A model generated the notes under the pieces. The model saw only the letters and a program-made list of their open reading frames with translations. It searched no databases and had not been told where the DNA came from. This document shows positions 14,831-23,313 of a stretch of DNA of 30,932 bases, piece after piece (position 1 is the stretch's first letter; every line of letters starts with the position of its first letter). Position numbers and translations under genes: made by a program. Source of the DNA: Kordiimonadaceae bacterium (GTDB lineage Bacteria > Pseudomonadota > Alphaproteobacteria > Sphingomonadales > Emcibacteraceae); contig JABIPV010000394.1 in assembly GCA_018699075.1 (NCBI GenBank), positions 1 through 30,932 of the forward strand. Direction: 5' to 3'.

Positions 14831-16738
14831 CTAGGAATCGTCTTTCCTGGTTTCACCGTATATTTTAATACTTGCAAAATGTTCCTCTTTTAAGGCTTGC
14901 AAGCGTGCAAAATCTTCTTCAGATAACTCCTTGGATTCATGCACAGATATATCTTGTTCTAACTTTTTCAAATCAAAAGCTTCGAGCAGATGTAACCATA
15001 CTTCTTCCGTCTCTTCCTTAGAAGAATTAGACCCAATAAACTTCTGGGCTGTCAACACGCCTTTTTTTGATATAATATCAATAACCTGGCCCAATCCATT
15101 TTTATAAAGGTGGTGTCTCAGGTTTTCTTTGTCAAGGTCCGAGTCGCGACTTGCTATACGTATTATTTCATTACGGACCTTGTCAAGCTCTCCCGATTCG
15201 AATTCGAAGGTTGCGAAGCGCTCTTCATGGTCTTCAAGTAGCCATGGATGCTCTAAAACTGTGAGTATGATTAGCCTTTGGCGATCTATGGTCGAATTAT
15301 TTCGCGAACTTCCAATAACAGTTTTTTTAAGGTCGCCAATATTTTTTTCATCTTTTTTCTTTGAATACCTGCCTTTTGAATATGAAACCGAATCATCTTT
15401 TTTAAAGTGATTCTCTTTTTTCTGGCCATATTGTTCGTTTTCATGGAGATTTATTTCAGGAACAAATTCCCCGCCAAAAAGATTTTTAAGACGTTTTTGA
15501 AAATCACTTTCATAATATCCGCGTATTTTTTCATCTTTAATTTCAACCAATGTTCGACCGAGTTTTTGCTCCAAACCCGCACGCTGTTCTGGTGTATCAA
15601 ACCCCACTCCAGAAATCATTTCCGCCCAAAGTACATTTGCAAGCGGCACCCCTTCGTTCAAGAGCTGTTCAAAAGCGGGGCTACCCTGACCATTTACAAA
15701 ACTATCAGGGTCTTCGCCTTCTGGTAAATATACAAACCTTAAGGAGTGTCCAGGCTTTAAAAGAGGTAAAGAACGTTCAACCACACGTATTGCCGCTCTC
15801 TGCCCGGCTTTATCACCGTCAAAACACATTAATGGTTCAGGTGCAAGGCGCCACATTTCACGAATTTGATCTTCCGTTACAGCTGTCCCCAATGGGGCAA
15901 CAGCTTCTGGAAACCCCGCCTGATCAAGAGCAATAACATCCATATAACCTTCAGCAATTAGAAGTCTACCTTTTTCAAATGCAGCTTTACGGGCACCACT
16001 TAAATTATAAAGAAGACGGCCTTTGTGAAAAAGCGGCGTTTCAGGAGAGTTTAAATATTTTGCTTTAACATTCTCCGAAAGTGCCCTTCCCCCAAAAGCG
16101 ACAACACGACCTTGCCGATCAGTGATGGGAAACATGATTCGGTGACGAAAGCGATCATAACTATCGCCATTATCCGGCTTAATCAGCATCCCCGCTTCAA
16201 TCAACATTTCCTCGCTAATTTCATCACGGGCGAGCATTGCCTCTTTTAAAGCTGTGCGACCATTTGGCGCAAAACCCATTCTAAATTTTTGTACTGTTTC
16301 TTTAGTAAGTCCGCGTTTTTGAATGTAAGTTCGACCTTCTGCACCCACTTGTGCCATCAGCTGACTTTCAAACCAATGTGTTACTGCTTCCATAACATCA
16401 TAAAGCGTCTTTTTTACTTTCGATCTTTGCTGATCTTCTGGTGAATATTCCGGAAGCTGAAGACCGGCTTGTGCGGCAAGACGTTCTATGGTTTCTGGAA
16501 ACGATAGCCCTTCTGTTTCGAGAACAAAATTAATTACATCGCCGTGGGCACCGCAGCCGAAACAATGATAAAAAGCCTTATCATCATTAACGGTGAAGGA
16601 CGGTGTTTTCTCATTATGGAACGGACAAAGACCTGTAAATTCTCGGCCTTTTCTCACCAAACGAACTTTTCGGCCAACGATTTCACTTGCTGGCAGTCTA
16701 TTCCTTATTTCATCAAGAAAATCTGGCGTAAATCCCAT
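14831..16738 (-). CDS. dnaG: DNA primase
   Basis: This 635-residue primase makes the RNA primers for replication. The N-terminal zinc domain has Cys38, His41, Cys59 and Cys62 (CPFHNEKTPSF ... CFGCG). The catalytic core follows (LYNLSGARKAA), and its Toprim part shows the acidic motifs LIAEGYMDVIALDQAGF and CFDGDKAGQRAA. The C-terminal third, the DnaB-interacting part, is poorly conserved and rich in Lys and Glu around residues 435-480. The start ATG is the usual one (MGFTPDFLDEIRNRL). It lies between yqeY (88-base gap) and rpoD in the macromolecular-synthesis order; rpsU, which heads this operon in enterobacteria, is 11 kb away here. Confidence 0.97.
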   Translation of the reverse strand: MGFTPDFLDEIRNRLPASEIVGRKVRLVRKGREFTGLCPFHNEKTPSFTVNDDKAFYHCFGCGAHGDVINFVLETEGLSFPETIERLAAQAGLQLPEYSPEDQQRSKVKKTLYDVMEAVTHWFESQLMAQVGAEGRTYIQKRGLTKETVQKFRMGFAPNGRTALKEAMLARDEISEEMLIEAGMLIKPDNGDSYDRFRHRIMFPITDRQGRVVAFGGRALSENVKAKYLNSPETPLFHKGRLLYNLSGARKAAFEKGRLLIAEGYMDVIALDQAGFPEAVAPLGTAVTEDQIREMWRLAPEPLMCFDGDKAGQRAAIRVVERSLPLLKPGHSLRFVYLPEGEDPDSFVNGQGSPAFEQLLNEGVPLANVLWAEMISGVGFDTPEQRAGLEQKLGRTLVEIKDEKIRGYYESDFQKRLKNLFGGEFVPEINLHENEQYGQKKENHFKKDDSVSYSKGRYSKKKDEKNIGDLKKTVIGSSRNNSTIDRQRLIILTVLEHPWLLEDHEERFATFEFESGELDKVRNEIIRIASRDSDLDKENLRHHLYKNGLGQVIDIISKKGVLTAQKFIGSNSSKEETEEVWLHLLEAFDLKKLEQDISVHESKELSEEDFARLQALKEEHFASIKIYGETRKDDS

Positions 16739-16826
16739 TTTTGATACTTTAATTTTAAGAGTAGAAACAATCGATAATTTAAGTCAAAAAGCAGTCTTAA
16801 ACAATATATTTCTTAAACAATAAATT

Positions 16827-17279
16827 TTAAGACAGTATTGCTTTTGCAACAGCACTTGCTTTTGAAAAATCCATTGTTCCAGCATGTTCGCCTTTCAGGA
16901 TTCCCATAATTTTACCGATATCTTTAAGTCCAGAGGCAGACGTTTTTTCAATAGCCGCTTTCACAGCAGCTTCAATTTCTGTTGCATCCAATTGGCGAGG
17001 AAGAAATTCACTGATAATAATAATTTCATCTGCTTCTTGTTTAGCAAGTTCAAGACGTCCAGCTTCTTCGTAAGCTTTGATGCTGTCATTTCTTTGCTTC
17101 ACCATTTTGGAAAGTATTTCGATAATCTCTGTATCACCGACTTTACTATCTGATTCGGTGCGAACCAAAATGTCCCTATCTTTGACCGCTGCCATAATCA
17201 AGCGGATTGTCCCTAGACGACGTTTATCTTTAGACCGCATAGCCTCTTTCATTGACGTAGTAAATTTTTCGCGCAACAT
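16827..17279 (-). CDS. GatB/YqeY domain protein
   Basis: This 150-residue protein is a stand-alone YqeY domain: LREKFTTSMKEAMRSKDKRR, LGTIRLIMAAVKDRDI, then EIIEILSKMVKQRNDSIKAY, IIISEFLPRQL and, at the end, IGKIMGILKGEHAGTMDFSK. The same domain forms the C-terminal tail of GatB, where it touches tRNA; the free form has an unproven role, perhaps in tRNA quality control. It is the first gene of the leftward unit with dnaG and rpoD and diverges from carA, an arrangement I know from many alphaproteobacteria. A promoter and a leader hairpin lie upstream. Confidence 0.92.
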   Translation of the reverse strand: MLREKFTTSMKEAMRSKDKRRLGTIRLIMAAVKDRDILVRTESDSKVGDTEIIEILSKMVKQRNDSIKAYEEAGRLELAKQEADEIIIISEFLPRQLDATEIEAAVKAAIEKTSASGLKDIGKIMGILKGEHAGTMDFSKASAVAKAILS

Positions 17280-17302
17280 ATTGTTTTATATCCTTATTTT
17301 AC

Positions 17303-17344
17303 AAAAACGCCGACTAATGACACCCTATGGTCCGTCGGCTTTTT
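17303..17344 (-). terminator. Terminator-like hairpin in the yqeY-dnaG-rpoD leader (possible attenuator)
   Basis: On the minus strand, AAAAAGCCGAC (17344-17334) pairs with GTCGGC (17314-17309), then a bulged G and five T (17307-17303). It lies between the predicted promoter and the yqeY start, where an ordinary gene-end terminator has no obvious job. The loop of 19 bases includes GAC and GTC segments that could form alternative pairs. Confidence 0.5.
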
Positions 17345-17360
17345 CTTGCAGGAAAGAGTG

Positions 17361-17389
17361 ACTCTACCCGAAAACAATAATAAATGCAA
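17361..17389 (-). promoter_or_regulatory. Predicted sigma-70 promoter for yqeY-dnaG-rpoD
   Basis: Read leftward, TTGCAT (17389-17384) and TAGAGT (17366-17361) are 17 bases apart. Transcription would start near 17353, giving a leader of about 75 bases that contains the terminator-like hairpin. Confidence 0.5.
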
Positions 17390-17457
17390 CTGCAAATTAA
17401 CTTGTAAGTGACTGAAAACAAAAGATAAATTATATTTATAAATACATGGATATTCAC

Positions 17458-17494
17458 TTGACGGGACAGAGGCGATTTATTATTGTCCCGACAA
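17458..17494 (+). promoter_or_regulatory. carA promoter overlapped by an inverted repeat
   Basis: TTGACG (17458-17463) and TATTGT (17481-17486), 17 bases apart, make a good sigma-70 promoter 88 bases before carA. The same bases form an inverted repeat: TTGACGGGACA (17458-17468) against TGTCCCGACAA (17484-17494), ten of eleven positions matching. A repressor bound here would cover both promoter boxes. Confidence 0.55.
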
Positions 17495-17581
17495 TTTACG
17501 AGTTCATTTATCGTTACTTTAGCGTTAAGTATGGTAAATTAAAACGTTGGCATCAATCTTACTTTATAAAGCCTTTATGTT

Positions 17582-18754
17582 ATGACTGATAAACTGAACA
17601 ACTACATACCTCCGCATCAAAAAATAACAGCAGTTCTTGTGCTGGAAGACGGCACTATTTTCTGGGGTTATGGCCTCGGAAAAATTGCGTCTACTGTAGG
17701 AGAGGTATGCTTTAATACGTCAATGACCGGTTATCAGGAAATTTTAACTGACCCTTCTTACGCTGGTCAGATTATTAATTTTACATTTCCTCATATCGGA
17801 AATGTCGGCGCAAATACTGAAGATGAAGAAACGGCACAATCTGCAGTGCGTGGTTTAATCATTCGACAAGATATTACCAATCCGTCTAATTTCAGATCCT
17901 CAGAACATCTTAATAGTTGGTGCGAAAAACAAAATCTAACTGGCATTTCCGGTATTGATACCAGAAAACTTACCAGATATATCCGCAATAATGGCGCTCC
18001 TAACGGCGTAATCTGTTTTAATCCTAACGGTACATTTGATATTCCGGCACTTATCAAGCAAGCAAATGACTGGCCCGGCCTGGAAGGAATGGACCTTGCG
18101 AAAGAAGTAAGTTGCACGCAAACATATACATGGAACGAAAAACGTTGGTCGCTTGAAGGGGGCTATACAGAATTAACAGCCCCCAAAGCACACGTAGTTG
18201 CCGTTGACTACGGCATTAAAAGAAATATCTTAAGATGCCTTTCATCGACAGGCGTGAGAGTAACGGTCGTTCCCGCAAATGCCACAGCAGAAGAAATCCT
18301 GGCGCACAAACCTGACGGTATATTCCTCTCCAACGGACCGGGAGATCCTGCAGCGACAGGCGAATATGCAATTCCGGTTATTAAAGAATTACTCAATACA
18401 GGCATTCCATTATTTGGCATATGCCTTGGCCATCAGATGCTTGCACTTGCCGTGGGTGCCAAAACCACAAAAATGCATCAAGGCCACCGCGGTGCTAACC
18501 ACCCGGTTATGGATTATAATACTGATAAAGTTGAAATCACATCCATGAACCACGGCTTCATGGTTGATAAAGACACTCTCCCTAATGGTGTTAAACTAAG
18601 CCATATATCATTATTTGACCAAACATGTTGCGGCATTGAAATTGAAAACAAGCCGGTTTTCTCTGTCCAACATCATCCCGAGGCTAGCCCTGGACCACAA
18701 GACAGCCACTACCTTTTTGACCGCTTTATGGAATTGATTTTAAAACATGCCTAA
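17582..18754 (+). CDS. carA: Carbamoyl-phosphate synthase small (glutaminase) subunit
   Basis: This 390-residue subunit hydrolyses glutamine and passes ammonia to CarB for carbamoyl phosphate, used for arginine and pyrimidines. The N-terminal domain has VGEVCFNTSMTGYQEILTDP and TGISGIDTRKLTRYIR. The class I amidotransferase domain has AVDYGIKRNILR, the nucleophile Cys281 in GICLGHQML, and the triad His365 and Glu367 in HHPEASPGP. The catalytic set is complete. The end overlaps the carB start by eight bases, so the subunits are probably translated in step. The start ATG lacks a strong Shine-Dalgarno. Confidence 0.97.
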   Translation: MTDKLNNYIPPHQKITAVLVLEDGTIFWGYGLGKIASTVGEVCFNTSMTGYQEILTDPSYAGQIINFTFPHIGNVGANTEDEETAQSAVRGLIIRQDITNPSNFRSSEHLNSWCEKQNLTGISGIDTRKLTRYIRNNGAPNGVICFNPNGTFDIPALIKQANDWPGLEGMDLAKEVSCTQTYTWNEKRWSLEGGYTELTAPKAHVVAVDYGIKRNILRCLSSTGVRVTVVPANATAEEILAHKPDGIFLSNGPGDPAATGEYAIPVIKELLNTGIPLFGICLGHQMLALAVGAKTTKMHQGHRGANHPVMDYNTDKVEITSMNHGFMVDKDTLPNGVKLSHISLFDQTCCGIEIENKPVFSVQHHPEASPGPQDSHYLFDRFMELILKHA

Positions 18755-21700
18755 ACGTACAGACATAAATTCTATCCTCATCATCGGCGCTGGCCCGATC
18801 ATCATCGGCCAAGCATGTGAATTTGATTATTCCGGCACACAAGCCTGTAAAGCACTCAAGGAAGAAGGCTACCGAGTAATTTTGGTCAATAGTAACCCCG
18901 CGACCATTATGACAGACCCTGATTTGGCAGATGCCACTTATGTGGAACCCATTACAGCTGAAATGGTCGAGAAAATTATCATTAAAGAAAAACCAGACGC
19001 AATTCTCCCGACCATGGGTGGGCAAACTGGACTAAATACGGCGCTTGAACTTGATAAGTTAGGTATCCTAGAAAAATACAATGTTGAATTGATCGGTGCC
19101 AAAGTGGACGCCATTAATATGGCAGAAGATCGCCAACTTTTTAAAGACGCGATGAAACGCCTTAATATCAAAACACCAAGAAGTCGTGTTGTAAGTACAC
19201 TTGAAGACGCGATGGAAGCCCTTGAATATATCAAGCTACCCATCATTATCCGTCCGAGCTTTACTATGGGCGGCACTGGTGGCGGCATTGCGTATAATAA
19301 AGAAGAATACATAAATATTGTTACAGGCGGCATAGACGCATCACCAACTAACGAAGTACTTGTTGAGCAATCCGTACTGGGTTGGAAAGAATTTGAAATG
19401 GAAGTCGTTCGTGACACTGCGGATAACTGTATCATTATTTGTTCTATTGAAAACTTTGACCCTATGGGCATTCATACAGGTGACAGTATCACTGTTGCGC
19501 CAGCACTGACCCTAACAGATAAAGAATATCAAATCATGCGTAATGCATCGATAGCCGTTCTTCGTGAAATCGGTGTTGAGACAGGTGGATCTAACGTTCA
19601 GTTTGCCGTTAATCCTGAAAACGGTGAATTGATTATCATTGAAATGAACCCACGTGTGAGCCGTTCTTCTGCACTTGCCTCAAAAGCAACGGGCTTCCCA
19701 ATAGCCAAAGTCGCTGCAAAACTGGCAATCGGTTATACCCTTGATGAGCTTCAAAATGAAATTACCGGTGTAACACCCACATCATTTGAACCTACAATTG
19801 ATTATGTGGTTACAAAAATACCGCGCTTTACATTCGAAAAGTTCCCCGATTCTGCACCAACACTGACGACGGCGATGAAATCAGTTGGTGAAGCCATGTC
19901 CATTGGTCGCAGTTTCCCTGAAAGCTTACAAAAAGCCTTACGTTCGATGGAAACGGACCTAACAGGGTTAAATGAAATTGATGTACCAGGTTACGACCCT
20001 GAAAGTGGTGATATTAATGCTGTTAAAGCAGCCTTAGCCGTGCCAACGGCTGACCGTATATTAATTCTTGCACAAGCTTTAAGATTGGGTATTTCAAACG
20101 AAGAAATACATTCCATTGCAAAATATGATCCTTGGTTTATCGAACAAGTTAAACTTATTACCGATGCTGAACTAATAATACGCGACAATGGCCTACCAAA
20201 AGACAAAAATGATTTCTTAAATTTAAAAGCATTAGGCTTTTCTGATATCAGGCTTGGTGAGCTAGCTGGCCTTTCAGAAAAAGAAGTTATGTATAAGCGT
20301 TTAAAACTCGAAATTCGACCTACTTTCAAAAGAATTGATACGTGTGCGGCAGAATTCGAATCACAAACACCGTATTTATATTCAACATATGAGCGTGATG
20401 CATCCGGTGCCGCTGAATGTGAGGCTGAGCCAACAGACGCCCGCAAAATTGTCATATTAGGCGGCGGTCCAAACCGTATCGGACAAGGTATCGAATTTGA
20501 TTATTGTTGTTGTCATGCGGCATTTGCCCTAAGTGATCAAGGTTATGAGACTATAATGGTCAATTGTAATCCTGAAACTGTATCAACAGATTATGACACT
20601 TCTGATCGTTTGTATTTTGAGCCTCTCACAGCTGAAAACGTCATTGACCTTATTCAAAAAGAACAGGAAAATGGTGAAGTCGTTGGCGTAATCGTGCAGT
20701 TTGGTGGTCAAACGCCGCTTAAACTTTCTCATGCTCTTGAAGCAGCGAACATCCCTATTTTAGGAACGTCGCCAGATTCGATTGACCTAGCCGAAGACCG
20801 CGAACGTTTTAAAGACCTTGTCGATAGTTTAGAATTAAAGCAGCCAGATAATGGCCTGGCAACCACAACTGAGCAAGCTGTAAAAATTGCAGAAAACATC
20901 GGATATCCAATTTTAATTCGCCCTTCTTACGTACTTGGCGGACGTGCCATGGAAATTGTTTATGATACCGTATCGCTTGAACGATATATGAAAGAAGCAG
21001 TCAGCGTATCTTGGGATAGCCCCGTACTTATCGACCGTTACCTTGGTGGTGCCACTGAAATTGATGTTGATGCACTATGTGACGGCGAAGAAGTTCATGT
21101 GGCGGCTATCATGCAGCATATTGAAGAAGCGGGCGTCCATTCCGGAGATAGCGCCTGTTCGTTGCCCCCTTATTCTTTAAAAGACAGCGTTATCGAAGAC
21201 CTTGAAGCGCAAACCAAGAAACTCGCCCTTGCCCTTAAAGTTAAAGGTTTAATGAATGTTCAATATGCGGTGAAAGATGATGTTGTATATTTAATTGAAG
21301 TCAATCCTCGTGCCAGCCGTACGGTTCCTTTTGTTGCTAAAGCCATCGGCGCGCCAGTCGCAAAGATCGCCGCACGTTTGATGGCAGGTGAAAAACTAAA
21401 AGATTTCGACATTCCAAGCTATAAAACTGATCATGTGGCCGTTAAGGAAGCCGTACTTCCCTTTAATCGTTTTCCGGGGGTTGATGTTTTACTCGGCCCT
21501 GAAATGAGGTCCACCGGTGAAGTAATAGGGCTAGATGATACATTCGCAAAAGCATTTTTGAAGTCACAAATTGCCGCGGGCACTCATCTACCACTGGAAG
21601 GAAATGTCTTTATTTCTGTGAAAAACAAAGACAAAGAAAAAATGATCGAACCGGCAAAGGAACTTATTCAAATGGGCTATACGGTATTGGCTACCGGCGG

Positions 21701-21989
21701 CACAGCTGACTTCTTAATAGCGGCAGGAATTGACGTTACGAGAATAAATAAAGTGCTAGAAGGACGCCCTCATATCGTTGATGCCATCAAAAATGAAGAC
21801 ATTCATCTGATTTTTAATACCACTGAAGGCGCGCAGTCCATTAAAGACAGTTATGAGCTAAGAAGAACTGCTCTTACAGCCAATATTCCTTATTATACCA
21901 CCGCAAGAGGTGCTATTTCTGCCATGGAAGCAATAAAAGTCTTGAAATCTTCTTCACTTGAAGTTAAACCCCTTCAATCTTATTTGTAA
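18747..21989 (+). CDS. carB: Carbamoyl-phosphate synthase large subunit
   Basis: This 1080-residue subunit makes carbamoyl phosphate from bicarbonate, ammonia and two ATP. The sequence shows two homologous ATP-grasp halves: the first starts IIGAGPIIIGQACEFDYSGT with RPSFTMGGTGGGIAYN and EMNPRVSRSSALASKATG, the second starts ILGGGPNRIGQGIEFDYCC with RPSYVLGGRAMEIVYD and EVNPRASRTVPFVAKA. The oligomerisation domain lies between them. The last 140 residues are the MGS-like allosteric domain (VFISVKNKDKEKM, LATGGTADFL, NTTEGAQSIKDSYELRR), where UMP and ornithine regulate the enzyme in other bacteria. The length is normal and nothing is missing. It overlaps carA and precedes greA. Confidence 0.98.
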   Translation: MPKRTDINSILIIGAGPIIIGQACEFDYSGTQACKALKEEGYRVILVNSNPATIMTDPDLADATYVEPITAEMVEKIIIKEKPDAILPTMGGQTGLNTALELDKLGILEKYNVELIGAKVDAINMAEDRQLFKDAMKRLNIKTPRSRVVSTLEDAMEALEYIKLPIIIRPSFTMGGTGGGIAYNKEEYINIVTGGIDASPTNEVLVEQSVLGWKEFEMEVVRDTADNCIIICSIENFDPMGIHTGDSITVAPALTLTDKEYQIMRNASIAVLREIGVETGGSNVQFAVNPENGELIIIEMNPRVSRSSALASKATGFPIAKVAAKLAIGYTLDELQNEITGVTPTSFEPTIDYVVTKIPRFTFEKFPDSAPTLTTAMKSVGEAMSIGRSFPESLQKALRSMETDLTGLNEIDVPGYDPESGDINAVKAALAVPTADRILILAQALRLGISNEEIHSIAKYDPWFIEQVKLITDAELIIRDNGLPKDKNDFLNLKALGFSDIRLGELAGLSEKEVMYKRLKLEIRPTFKRIDTCAAEFESQTPYLYSTYERDASGAAECEAEPTDARKIVILGGGPNRIGQGIEFDYCCCHAAFALSDQGYETIMVNCNPETVSTDYDTSDRLYFEPLTAENVIDLIQKEQENGEVVGVIVQFGGQTPLKLSHALEAANIPILGTSPDSIDLAEDRERFKDLVDSLELKQPDNGLATTTEQAVKIAENIGYPILIRPSYVLGGRAMEIVYDTVSLERYMKEAVSVSWDSPVLIDRYLGGATEIDVDALCDGEEVHVAAIMQHIEEAGVHSGDSACSLPPYSLKDSVIEDLEAQTKKLALALKVKGLMNVQYAVKDDVVYLIEVNPRASRTVPFVAKAIGAPVAKIAARLMAGEKLKDFDIPSYKTDHVAVKEAVLPFNRFPGVDVLLGPEMRSTGEVIGLDDTFAKAFLKSQIAAGTHLPLEGNVFISVKNKDKEKMIEPAKELIQMGYTVLATGGTADFLIAAGIDVTRINKVLEGRPHIVDAIKNEDIHLIFNTTEGAQSIKDSYELRRTALTANIPYYTTARGAISAMEAIKVLKSSSLEVKPLQSYL

Positions 21990-22007
21990 TGAGTCGATTA
22001 TTTACTT

Positions 22008-22031
22008 AGCATTTATTTAAATGCTCTTTTT
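22008..22031 (+). terminator. Weak terminator between carB and greA
   Basis: AGCATTTA (22008-22015) pairs with TAAATGCT (22018-22025), and CTTTTT follows. The stem is AT-rich, so read-through into greA is likely. Confidence 0.4.
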
Positions 22032-22049
22032 GAATTAGAGAAAATTAAA

Positions 22050-22523
22050 ATGGTAGAAAAAGTACCCATGACTGCAGGAGGCCATGTTAGCCTTGAGCAG
22101 GAATTAAAACATTTGAAACATGTTATGAGACCTTCGATAATTAAAGCGATCGAAGAAGCTCGTGCACACGGCGACCTATCGGAAAACGCAGAATATCATG
22201 CTGCTAAAGAGCAACAAGGCATGACAGAAGGCCGTATTCAACAAATTGAAGGTAGCCTAAGCCGATCTGAGATCATTGATCCAAAAGACTTATCAGGGTC
22301 AAAAGTGGTCTTTGCCTGCACCGTTACCATTGCTGATGAAGATGATAAAGAAGTGACTTATCAAATCGTCGGTGTTGACGAAGTAGATGTCAGTGCCGGC
22401 AAAATTTCATTTAGCTCCCCAATCGGTCGCGCACTCATAGGTCGCAACCTTGGCGATGAAGTTGAAGTTAAGACCCCCGGCGGGGAAACATATTATGAAA
22501 TTGTGAAAATCGAATTCATTTAA
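22050..22523 (+). CDS. greA: Transcription elongation factor GreA
   Basis: This 157-residue factor enters the RNA polymerase secondary channel and stimulates cleavage of backtracked RNA. The N-terminal coiled coil is seen from SLEQELKHLKHVMRPSIIKA to the end of the helical pair. The acidic tip that reaches the active centre is GDLSENAEYHAAKE with Asp42 and Glu45. The C-terminal FKBP-like domain starts near residue 82 and holds YQIVGVDEVD and SSPIGRALIGRNLGDEVEV. The start at VEKVPMTAGG matches the usual MEKVPMT opening of GreA; a second ATG six codons later is less likely. carAB-greA is a usual order in this class. Confidence 0.96.
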   Translation: MVEKVPMTAGGHVSLEQELKHLKHVMRPSIIKAIEEARAHGDLSENAEYHAAKEQQGMTEGRIQQIEGSLSRSEIIDPKDLSGSKVVFACTVTIADEDDKEVTYQIVGVDEVDVSAGKISFSSPIGRALIGRNLGDEVEVKTPGGETYYEIVKIEFI

Positions 22524-22545
22524 ATGTTCAATCATTGCTAATGAT

Positions 22546-22573
22546 AAAGCCGCTGGTTCAAGCGGCTTTTTTT
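22546..22573 (+). terminator. Rho-independent terminator of greA
   Basis: AAAGCCGCT (22546-22554) and AGCGGCTTT (22561-22569) form a strong stem across GGTTCA, followed by T to 22573. It separates greA from the convergent Lrp-type gene. Confidence 0.88.
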
Positions 22574-22581
22574 ATGACTTT

Positions 22582-23064
22582 TTAGTCATTTCCTTTAAAA
22601 CCAAGAGAAAAAGGGATGCCTTGCTTTGCTTTACCGCAGCGAATGCTAAAGGATGTTTTTACATTTGCCACATTGGTCGCAGGCGTTAAATGAGAAGTAA
22701 GAAAAGATTGAAAATGATTGAGATCACGGGCAACAATTTTCAAAATGAAATCAATTTCACCATTTAACATATAGGCTTCACGAACCATCGGCCATGATCC
22801 GACAAGTTCTTCGAACGCTTGAAGATCACTTTCTGCCTGACTGTGAAGACCAACCATAGCAAACACAACAATATCAAAACCAAGATGAACTGAACTTAAT
22901 TCTGCATGATACCCTATAATGAGTCCCGCATCCTCAAGTGCCCGAACCCGCCTTAAACATGGCGGTGCAGTTATGCCAACTCGTTCAGCTAATTTAACAT
23001 TGCTAATACGGCCTTCTTCTTGAAGAACTTTTAGTATGTTAAGATCAATATCATCTAGTTTCAT
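22582..23064 (-). CDS. Lrp/AsnC-family transcriptional regulator
   Basis: This regulator is about 160 residues long. The N-terminal winged helix-turn-helix reads DDIDLNILKVLQEEGRISNV, KLAERVGITAPPCLRRVRAL and LIIGYHAEL. The ligand-binding RAM domain follows: AMVGLHSQAESDLQAFEELV, VREAYMLNGEIDFILKIVA and TSFSIRCGKAKQGIPF. Lrp-type proteins form octamers and often respond to amino acids. The ORF could start 23 codons earlier at a TTG, but the ATG chosen here gives the normal family start just before the HTH. It diverges from the DUF2336-PAS gene across an AT-rich gap; its targets are not evident. Confidence 0.92.
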   Translation of the reverse strand: MKLDDIDLNILKVLQEEGRISNVKLAERVGITAPPCLRRVRALEDAGLIIGYHAELSSVHLGFDIVVFAMVGLHSQAESDLQAFEELVGSWPMVREAYMLNGEIDFILKIVARDLNHFQSFLTSHLTPATNVANVKTSFSIRCGKAKQGIPFSLGFKGND

Positions 23065-23313
23065 GTGGTGCTCTGCCCATTCCCCAAAAATTTTGTTATG
23101 TTGCAATATTATAATTTTCGAATAAAAAATCAAATATTGATGAAATATTATATTATATTATCCACCATATACACAATTTAATTAGGTATTTGCCAGTACA
23201 ATTATTAATATAATTTATTATTACATTTGAGTTCGCTTTCACTAGCTATGAATAAAATAAAAGGTTATATTAATTTTAACTTTGGGTAGATATAAGTAAG
23301 TTAAAATTAAAAT

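Noticed and set aside
15407..15936. Overlapping plus-strand frames within dnaG
   Set aside because: dnaG is intact on the minus strand and the antisense translations show no family features.
18938..19471. 177-codon minus-strand frame inside carB
   Set aside because: carB is complete and conserved across this stretch. The antisense frame has a low-complexity Ser-rich translation typical of a shadow.
23134..23313. AT-rich gap before the DUF2336-PAS gene as a replication origin or special element
   Set aside because: It is a short divergent promoter region with no DnaA-box cluster, iteron or repeat that I can see.
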